A stretch of 64,000 nt of DNA, from contig CM022297.1 in the NCBI GenBank assembly GCA_011799875.1, positions 540,252,795 through 540,316,794 on the forward strand. Reading direction: 5' to 3'. This DNA is from Thinopyrum elongatum. Lineage: Eukaryota; Streptophyta; Magnoliopsida; Poales; Poaceae. The notes beneath the pieces are model-generated. The model was not told the origin of the DNA, searched no databases, and saw only the letters and a list, made by a program, of their open reading frames with translations. Position numbers and translations under genes: made by a program. Positions 55,871-64,000 of this stretch are shown in pieces; within the stretch, counting starts at the first letter, position 1; each line of letters starts with the position of its first letter.

Positions 55871-58800
55871 TCACTTTTTCTTCGCGTGTGTCCCTTGCTT
55901 ATTGCGCCATAACCATGGATAATCTTCATCGTTTAACAGGGTGCTTGGGTCAGCCTTGACTTTGAAGGGAGGAATTTCATGAAACTTTTCATAATCTTCA
56001 GACATGTCTGTCTTGCCCTCCACTCCCACGATGTCTCTTTTCCCTGAAAGAACTATGTGGCGCTTTGGCTCATTGTATGATGTATTCGCTTCCTTATCTT
56101 TTTTTTTCTCGGTTTGGTAGACATGTCCTTCACATAGAAAACCTGCGCCACATCATTGGCTAGGACGAATGGTTCGTCTGTGTACCCAAGATTGTTGAGA
56201 TCCACTGTTGTCATTCCGTACTATGGGTCTACCTGTACCCCGCCTCCTGACAGATTGACCCATTTTGCACCGAAACAAAGGGACCTTAAAATCATGTCCA
56301 TAGTCAAGTTCCCATATGTCCACTATGTATCCATAATATGTGTCCTTTCCCCTGTTGGTTGCTGCATCAAAGCGGACACCACTGTTTTGGTTGGTGCTCT
56401 TTTGATTTTGGGCGATCATGTAAAATGTATTCCCATTTATCTTGTACCCTTTGTAAGTCAATACAGTCGAAGATGGTCCCCTGGCCAACGAGTACAGCTC
56501 ATCTGCAACAGTGTTGTCACCCATGAGATGTGTTTGCAACCAACTGCCGAAAGTCCTGATGTGTTCACATGTAATCCAGTCGTCACTCTGCTCCGGGTGT
56601 TTGGAGCGCAGAATATTCTTGTGTTCATTGGCATACGGGGTCACCAAGGTAGAATTCTGTAGAACTGTGTAGTGTGCTTGAGACCAAGAATGCCCGTCCC
56701 TACATATTATTGAGTCCGCTCCTAGCGTGCCTTTTCCAGTCAGTCTCCCCTCATACCACGATTGAGGGAGACCAATCGGCTTAAGGTCAGGAATAAAGTC
56801 AACACAAAACCCAATGACCTCCTCTGTTTGCCGGCCCATGGAGATGCTTCCTTCTAGCCTAGCACGGTTACGAACATATTTCTTTAAGACTCCCATGAAC
56901 CTCTCGAAGGGGAACATATTGTGTAGAAATATAGGGCCTAGAATGGCAATCTCGTCGACTAGATGAACTAGGATGTGCATCATGATATTGAAGAAGGATG
57001 GTGGGAACACCAGCTCGAAACTGACAATACATTGCACCAAATCACTCCTTAACCTTGGTAGGATTTCTGGATCGATTATCTTCTGAGAGATTGCATTGAG
57101 GAATGCACATAGCTGCACAATGGCTAATCGAACGTTTTCCGGTAGAAGCCCCCTCAATGCAACCAGAAGAAGTTGCGTCATAATCACGTGGCAGTCATGA
57201 GACTTTAGATTCTGGAACTTTTTCTCTGCCATATTTATTATTTCCTTTATATTCGACGAGAAGCCAGACGGGACCTTCATACTGAGCAGGCATTCAAAAA
57301 AGATTGCCTTCTCTTCTTTGGTAAAAGCGTAGCTGGCAGGACCTTCATACTGCTTTGGATGCATGCCGTCATTTTCGTGCACACGTTGCTGGTCCTCCCG
57401 TGCCTCCGGTGTATCTTTTGTCTTCCCATACACGCCCAAGAAGCCTAGCAGGTTCATGTAAAGATTCTTCATCACGTGCATCACGTCTATTGCAGAGCGG
57501 ACCTCTAGGTCTTTCCAATAGGGTAGGTCCCAAAATATAGATTTCTTCTTCCACATGGGTGCGCGTCCCTCAGCGTCATTCGGAACAGATAGTCCGCCAG
57601 GACCCTTTCCAAAGATTACTTGTAAATCATTGACCATATCAAGTATGTGATCACCAGTACGGAGGGGGGCTTCTTCCGGTGATCTGCTTCACCTTTGAAA
57701 TGTTTGCCTTTCTTTCGACATTGATGGTTGGTCGGAAGAAATCGACGATGTCCCAGGTACACATTCTTCCTGCATTTGTCCAAATATATACTTTCGGTGT
57801 CATCTAAACAGTGCATGCATGCGTGGTATCCCTTGTTTGTCTGTCCTGAAAGGTTACTGAGAGCAGGCCAATCATTGATGGTTACAAACAGCAACGCATG
57901 TAGGTCAAATTCCTCCTGGTTGTGCTCATCCCACACACGTACAACTTTTCCATTCCACAGCTGTAAAATTTCTTCAACTAATGGCCTTAGGTACACATCA
58001 ATGTCGTTGCCGGGTTGCTTAGGGCCTTGGATGAGCACTAGCATCATAATGAACTTCCGCTTCATGCACAACCAAGGAGGAAGGTTATAGATACATAGAG
58101 TCACGGGCCAGGTGCTATGATTGCTGCTCTGCTCCCCAAAAGGATTAATGCCATCCGCGCTTGAACCAAACCATACGTTCCTTGCGTCACCTGCAAAGTC
58201 CCCCCACGTTCTCTCGATTTTTCTCCACTGCGACCCGTCAGCGGGTGCTCTCAACTTCCCGTCTTTCTTATGGTCCTCTTTTTGCCATCGCATCAACTTG
58301 GCATGCTCTTTGTTCTGAACAGATGTTTCAACCGTGGTATTATAGGAGCATACCACATCACCTTGGCAGGAACCCTCTTCCTGGGGCGCTCGCCCTCAAC
58401 ATCACCAGGGTCATCTCGTCTGATCTTATACCGCAATGCACTGCATACCGGGCATGCGTTCAAATCCTCGTATGCACCGCGGTAGAGGATGCAGTCATTA
58501 GGGCATACATGTATCTTCTGCACCTCCAATCCTAGAGGGCATAGAACCTTCTTTGCTTCGTACGTACTTTCGGGCAATTTTAAGCTTCTTCTTCATTATT
58601 TTCAGTAGCTTCTCAAATCCGTTGTCAGATACACCATTGTCTGCCTTCCATTGCAGTAATTCCAGTGTGGTACCGAGCTTTGTGTTGTCATCTTCGCAAT
58701 TTGGGTACAACCCTTTTTTGTGATCCTCTAACATGCGATCGAACTTCAACTTCTCCCTTTCACTTTGGCATTGTCTCTTTGCATCAACAATGACCCGGCG

Positions 58801-59157
58801 AAGATCATCATCGGGCACATCGTCTGGTTCCTCTTGATCTTCAGCTTCCCCCGTTGCAGCATCACCGTATTCAGGGGGCAGATAGTTGTCATCATCCTCT
58901 TCTTCTTCATTGTCTTCCATCATAACCCCTCTTTCTCCGTGCTTGGTCCAAACATTATAGTGTGGCATGAAACCCTTCTCAAGCAGGTGGATGTGAAGGG
59001 TTTTTGAGTTAGAGTAAGCCTTCGTATTCCCACAGATAGGGCATGGACAACACATAAAACCATTCTGCTTGTTTGCCTCAGCCACTTCGAGAAAATTATG
59101 CAGGCCCTTAATGTACTCGGAGGTGCGTCTGTCACCGTACATCCATTGCCGGTTCAT
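55871..59157 (-). pseudogene. CACTA TNP2-type transposase with at least four frameshifts
   Basis: Starts at ATG 59155-59157 (MNRQWMYGDRRTSEYIKG, the conserved TNP2 opening) and ends at TGA 55871-55873. The Cys-rich N-terminal module is at about 59060-59010 (FMCCPCPICGN) and the zinc-ribbon part at 58520-58430 (KIHVCPNDCILYRGAYEDLNACPVC). The transposase core is at 58250-57600 (WFGSSADGINPFG, CIYNLPPWLCMKRKFIMM, HACMHCLDDTES). DUF4218- and DUF4216-type regions occupy 57540-56200 (EVRSAIDVMHVMKNLYMNLL, then RGKDTYYGYIVDIWELDYG). Frame changes lie near 58575, 58330, 57650 and 56190; in other frames the expected protein continues, so these are decay and not exon borders. The element cannot move itself but its termini are intact. 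Confidence 0.9.
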
Positions 59158-61935
59158 CTGCGTGCATTATATATAATTAAGTGTGTGAAAAACCATTACA
59201 GAACAACATGAATAGAGAAGTGACCAAATTAATAGAAGTTCATCATCACATTAAAACCAAAGTACAGTAGTGATCAAATGTTATTACTGAAAAAATAAAT
59301 ACATAAAGTTAGGACGGACCGCCAAACCTAGACAAATCTTGAGGAAAATGGAGCTTGGAGGTCGAGCTTGGAGAGGAGAAAGCTTAAGTGTTGATCGGGC
59401 ATTTCATCGAACACCTCATGTGCATAGGAGGTGAGAGTTAGAGCAACACACCTCTCCCACACGACCGGCCAAAAAACAGAGCACTGAGCGGGCAGGGGCG
59501 GGGGTATATATAGGCTTCTCTTTAGTCCCGGTTTGTGGCTAAAACCGGGACTAAAGGACAACCTTTGGTCCCGGTTCCAGCAACCAACCGAGACTAGAGG
59601 TGCTGGGCCAGGAGCGAGGTCCATTGGTCCCGGTTCGTGTCTGGAACCGGGACCAAAAGTGTCAGACGAACCGGGACCAATGGCCCCCGAGGCCCGGCCG
59701 GCGCCCTGGCCTCACGAACCGGAACTGATGCACCCTTTGGTCCCAGTTCGTGAGTGAAACGGGATTAATGCCCTTATCATGGCCTCAACCAAAGCCCTGT
59801 TTTCTACTAGTGTGGCACACCATTGAGGAGAACTGCAGAAAATCCAGTGATGTATATCTGTTTGATCCAATTAATCTATCTGTTGCCAAAACCTCTAGCT
59901 GATAAAATCTCAAAGATGGTGTTGTGATTGAGGAGATGAAAAGCCTTCTCAAAGTCTAATTTCAGCAGCACAATTTCTTTTTTGGATTGATGACATTGAT
60001 GAATATACTCATAAGCCCATGCTAAACAATCCTGAATACATCTGTTACTGAGAAATCCATACTGATTTTCATGAACCATCTTCGGCATTAACTTTTGTAA
60101 TCTGTTTGCTAGTAGCTTGGTGATGATCTTTAAAGTGCAATTGAGCAAAGAGATTGGTCTGAAATCTCCTTGGGTTACTGCAGCTTCTTTTTTAGGGATT
60201 AGAGTGATGAAGGAGTAGTTGATACTCTGAATGTTTGCTTTCCCTTCAAAGAAATCAAGAATCGGCTTGTAGAAATCTGGAGCTACAATGTCCCAACAGT
60301 GTTGAAGAAAGGCAGCATTGCAACCATCTGGACCTGGTGATTTGTCTGCAGGTAACTTTTTAACTACTTCATCAATTTTTGCAGTGGAGAAAGGAGCTTC
60401 TAGGTCCTGAATGTGCTGAGTTTGAGGCACCAAATGGTGGAGTTGCAATGGGTTTGCTGCTTTTATGGATGTACCCAGTCTGTTTTTAAAAGCTCTATAG
60501 AGAACAGCAGCCTTGGCTTGGTGATCATGCACTTCAATGCCTGCTTCATCTAGGAGGACAACAATGAAATTGTTTCTGTGTTTAATGGTAGCTTTGGCCT
60601 AAAAGAACTTTGTGTTTGCTTCCCCAAACTGAATGTTTCTAATGGTAGCCCTTTGTTTCCAGTATATTCGATGGAAATGCAAAGTTTGTTCAAGGTGAGA
60701 CTTCAACATGTTCCTACCCCATTTCTCATCTGCTGAAAGTTCTCTGCATTCCTCCAAATAGTCAAAAAGTAGGATCACTGCATTTGTATTCTTGATAATG
60801 GATTTCAGATCTGAAAGTCCTCTAGAACAATTTTTAAGTCCCTTTCTAAGCCTTTTGAATTTAGCAGCAATAATTTTGGCACTATCTGTCTCATTTACTG
60901 GTTGTTCCCAAATGTTCTTGACCACGGTTTTGAAATCTGCATGTTCCAACCAGAAGTTTTCAAACTTAAATATCCTGGATTTGGGGATAGAAGTCCCAAT
61001 ACACATGGTGTATGATCTGAGGTGGTTTTAGCCAGTGAAGTGGCCACAGTATCAGGATAAGAGAGAGCTCATGATTCAGAGGTGAAGAACCAGTCTATTT
61101 TTTTTTCCAAAAGGGGAGCTTCTTGCATGTTACTCCATGTGAAATCCCTGCCCTTGAGTGGTATCTCAACCAGAGCTAATTTACTGATTGCTTCATTGAA
61201 AAGAAGCATATCTTGAAAGTTTCCACCTTCTTTGTTTCTGTTAGTAGGGTATCTCATGTAATTGAAGTCCCCTACCACAAGCCAATCCATATCATCCTCT
61301 ATCTGAAAGTTCTAAAACCAGTTGAGAAAGATTACCCTTTTGTCTGGTTGACAAGGGCCATAAATGTTGGTGAGAACCCATTTGTTACCATTAAGTTTGG
61401 AGGTAAACTCAATGGATAAGGAGAAATCATTCTTGAAGATGGTATGTCCTGTAAAAAGCTGATCATTCCATATAGTGATGATACCTCCAGAAGCACCCAC
61501 TGATGGTAGGTAGTCAAACTTGTTCAATTTTTTTGGACAGAACTGCTTAATGTAAGAGCTATCAAAAGATTCCCTCTTAGTTTCTTGTAGGGTAATAATG
61601 GAGCAATCTGATTCTGAGATTTTATTAGCAATAGCCAGCCATTTCTTATCATCATTAATTCCTCTGATATTCCAATTCAGTACACTCCAATTTCTATTCA
61701 TATGGCAAGATGCTAACTGGTCACCAAAGTAGGTGAGATAAACACATAGCACTGGATTATAAGCTGGGATTCAGACATGCTTAAGTAGCAACAGCAGCAT
61801 AAGTCATATCTTACAGGTTCCAAACAACTTTCCAAAGTCATATTCATAGACAACAAGCTGAACAAACTGCAGATCTTTAAGGGGGTACAGTCAAGGTTAC
61901 AAAAAAAGTCTAGTTGGGGAGACATGGCGGCAGGA

Positions 61936-64000
61936 TCAACTCTTGGTACTGTTCCTTCCTTTGTTTTCCTTGTGACTGTTCTTGCAAGATGCAGCTTGAT
62001 TGTCAGTCTTGAGCTTTTTATTGCCCCCCTTCTGTGGTGCTCCCTTATCTTCAGGAATGTTTGCCTTGCAAAAGGAAGAAACCAAACTTTTTACCACTTT
62101 AGTAGGAACTTGAGAAGGATTTGCATGACAAGGTAAGCAGCTTTTATCCATGCAAGTTTTCTTTTTAAAACCTTGGTGCAGTTCTTGCAATCTATTGCTC
62201 CTCCTTACCTCTGTTTCTACTAATGGCGGCTTGTCCTTTCTTTTCTTGTTGATGTGAGCAGCAGAGGTGGATGAAGCTGGGTTTCCCACCACAGATGCAA
62301 CACTTGTAGGAGTTGCCACCTTGTTGTGGCTCATCATTCTGCAAGAGACAGGAGGGTGCTGTGAATTATCCTGGTTTATCAGGAATAGCAAAAGGTTTGA
62401 GGATCTTGGCTTCAGAGCCTTGAACAATGTATTCCCAGACTTTAGATGTAACAAATTGCTTGGCCCATTCAAACTTTTCAGATGAAAGTAATGCAACTGA
62501 TAAGAAATTTACCCATTCGATAGGTACTTGTATTACCTCTCTGCTATCTTCCTTGGGAGCAAAGTGTTCATGCCAAATCTTAGCTCCCTCTTCTCCCAGA
62601 AGTTGCTCATCTGTGGGAAGTGTAGTCTCCAAGGTTCTTTCTTTAAAGACAGGGTCTGCATATGTATCTGACATCAGAGCCATACCTACTTGCAAATCAG
62701 TGCAAGTATGATTATATATAGGATTAGGGAAACCAGGTGGAGCAGAAGTTTCAGATGTCTCACCTTCTAAAGGACCCTCTTGGTGTGCAGAATTGACAAA
62801 ATGTTCTGCTGTCTGAAGATCAGAAATAGGAGCTGCTTGCTTAGCTACTACTTGTTGCTCTGGGATCATAGCTGACCTCTTTTCCTTTGTGTACTGGTCT
62901 GCCATATCCAACTAAATGGGGTCCACAAACTCTGCAGATCTGTCTAGCTGATAGCTGGCCAAAATAGCTTCCAAGTTGTGATATATAGTTGCAAGAGGCA
63001 CTTCCACAGGAAGAGGATGGGGTGGTGGAAGAGGACCATCCTGTGCTAGTGGTGGAATTTGCTCCAGTGGCCCATCTTGTAAATTCAGGTCAGGGATCTC
63101 ATTGATAAGCTGTAAGGGACCATTGGCTGATTATGCTGATGGAACTGAGTGATATGAAGCTGCCAATGACAGTGTAATGTTGCTGTGTGGCTCTGCTAGC
63201 TACAAATTTTCCTGTATGACCAAAGCATCATGTTCCTATAATGGAGCCATCAGATCATTGAGTTATAGGAATTCTCCTGGGTGCATCTCCTGATCAATCA
63301 TATTTGCATCTTGTGGCAGTGCCCAGTGACCCCATCCAGGCAGCTCCTTATCTACTTCAATATCCCCCTCTTCTTCCTGAATGTGAGGCAAAGCAAGCTG
63401 CAACTGTAACTCAGGATTAACCTCATTCAGATCAGGGTGATTCTGCTCATCATTGTGTGCATGCAGTGGTAGAGGACCTATGAAGTGGTTATCCTGGTTA
63501 GGATGAAAATTGTTCTGTACTGGGACTGGGTGGGGATTTCCATCTGCAGGGATGGGGTCCTCATCTGGTGCCTCTGCACCTAGAATGTGCTGTTGCAATA
63601 TAACCACTGGGATTGTTTCTGAATCTGTCTGGAAATTAGTACCCTCCCCTATGACAATACTCGTTGGTATGTCCTTGAGTGCTTCCACTCTGACTTTAAT
63701 CAGTAAGCTGGCTCTAGTGCTTTTCACTCTATCCCATTGTAGCAGGATCCCAAAACTACTGACAGCATTACTAAGTTCGTGCATACATCTTCTATCAAAG
63801 GGAAAATCACATAGCAATAGCCACACATCTCTATTGAGGACAAACCTACGCCAGTTTAATCCCTCATTGTGTTTCTGGAAAACAAAGTGCACATCTGTGT
63901 ATGGATGGGGACCATTCTGAACCACATCATCTCTATCAAAAGAGCTGTTCAATCTCACATATGCCTGGCCGAACGGACAAGGTACAATTTCTGAAAAACC
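61936..64000 (-). pseudogene. LINE ORF1 (gag-like), open to the window edge
   Basis: From the right edge down: FGQAYVRLNSSFDRDDVVQ, then WRRFVLNRDVWLLLCDFPFD (a DUF4283-like nucleic-acid-binding start), and a long Pro/Asn/Asp-rich linker to a stop near 63263. Further pieces lie at 62911-62366 and 62496-61936, the last rich in Lys and Ser with a short Cys cluster (MDKSCLPCHAN). The order is typical of plant LINE ORF1 proteins that coat element RNA. At least two frameshifts break it, and the N-terminus is outside the window. Confidence 0.75.

Larger units (their letters stand above)
48850..59812. mobile_element. CACTA transposon III, 11 kb, with TNP2 and a second ORF
   Basis: It starts CACTAGTAGAAAACAGGG and ends CCCTGTTTTCTACTAGTG, perfect inverted termini over 18 bases, with target duplication TGG at 48847-48849 and 59813-59815. 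Subterminal arrays of TAGTCCCGGTT / AACCGGGACTAAA lie at about 48865-49060 and 59520-59770. Both encoded genes (49419-53185 and 55871-59157) are on the minus strand. The terminal motif resembles what I recall as the Jorge family (tentative). It splits the LINE reverse transcriptase. Confidence 0.95.
47147..61752 (-). pseudogene. LINE ORF2: endonuclease, reverse transcriptase, zf-RVT (interrupted)
   Basis: From 61752 downward: AP endonuclease (SVLNWNIRGINDDKKW, then TLQETKRESF, GGIITIWND, WLVVGDFNYMRYP, and near 61200 FTWSNMQEAPLLEKKIDWFF). A linker with one stop follows, then RT from 60532 ([55 protein letters not shown]) down to the CACTA at 59812. It resumes at 48849 with QGVRQGDPLSPLIFVLAADL and the catalytic FPVIQYADDTLLVLP, and ends with a zf-RVT module at 47510-47400 (CALCNEHTEETALHLFWDC). 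Several in-frame stops and frameshifts are present, for example TAG near 59873. Confidence 0.9.
47020..64000 (-). mobile_element. LINE (non-LTR retrotransposon), antisense, split by CACTA III and continuing past the window
   Basis: A run of T at 47021-47035 marks the poly(A) tail on the minus strand. Reading upstream come zf-RVT, reverse transcriptase, AP endonuclease and an ORF1, which runs off the right edge. Without the CACTA insertion at 48850-59812 the visible LINE is about 6 kb. ORF1, endonuclease, RT and zf-RVT order is that of plant L1-type elements; no RNase H follows. Stops and frameshifts in all ORFs show it is inactive. Confidence 0.9.

Noticed and set aside
55309..55959. ORFs of 80-89 codons
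   Set aside because: They lie in the 335-bp tandem repeat and the antisense of the TNP2 end.
1..64000. CRISPR array, bacterial operons or phage genes
   Set aside because: None present; direct repeats found are plant minisatellites and transposon subterminal arrays.

Overview
The window is nuclear DNA of a grass of the wheat tribe (Triticeae), most likely wheat or a close wild relative. Supporting this are spliced plant genes with GT-AG introns, a BARE/WIS/Angela-type copia element with 1.7-kb LTRs, a Sukkula-like 4.3-kb LTR, several CACTA transposons with 3-bp target duplications, Stowaway remnants and abundant LINE debris. Species cannot be fixed from the sequence alone.

Gene islands are small and separated by transposons. 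At 1-3.4 kb lie the 3' part of a nuclear gene for a plastid sigma factor (five exons, 5' end outside the window) and an intronless secreted PR-17/WCI-5-type protein. At 27.5-29.6 kb is a four-exon F-box/FBD-like gene. At 39-46.6 kb are three tandem relatives of a small, possibly mitochondrial, single-membrane-span protein that I cannot name: one copy with a frameshift, one intact (150 residues) and one decayed.

6.2-26.1 kb is a deep transposon nest. A PIF/Harbinger-like element (duplication TTA) is split by a CACTA element (AGC), which is split by an antisense copia retrotransposon (GTTTC), which is split by a solo LTR (CAACA); all four junction pairs can be read. About 150 bp further on, a second CACTA element (CTA) carries an apparently intact five-exon B3-like gene of 318 residues. 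The first CACTA carries a decayed relative of that gene.

31-39 kb is mostly repeat: a long inverted-repeat element, LINE remnants, a solo LTR bordered by a run of 49 G, and AT-rich repeats. A 0.27-kb piece at 30.8-31.0 kb duplicates the stop-codon end and 3' UTR of the sigma-factor gene.

47-64 kb is an antisense LINE (zf-RVT, RT, endonuclease, ORF1 running off the window). Its RT is split by an 11-kb CACTA (TGG) carrying a frameshifted TNP2 transposase and a second gene with a Ulp1-like (C48) cysteine peptidase module.

For the novelty hunt, the best candidates are the tandem family of small membrane proteins and the B3-like cargo genes carried by two separate CACTA elements.
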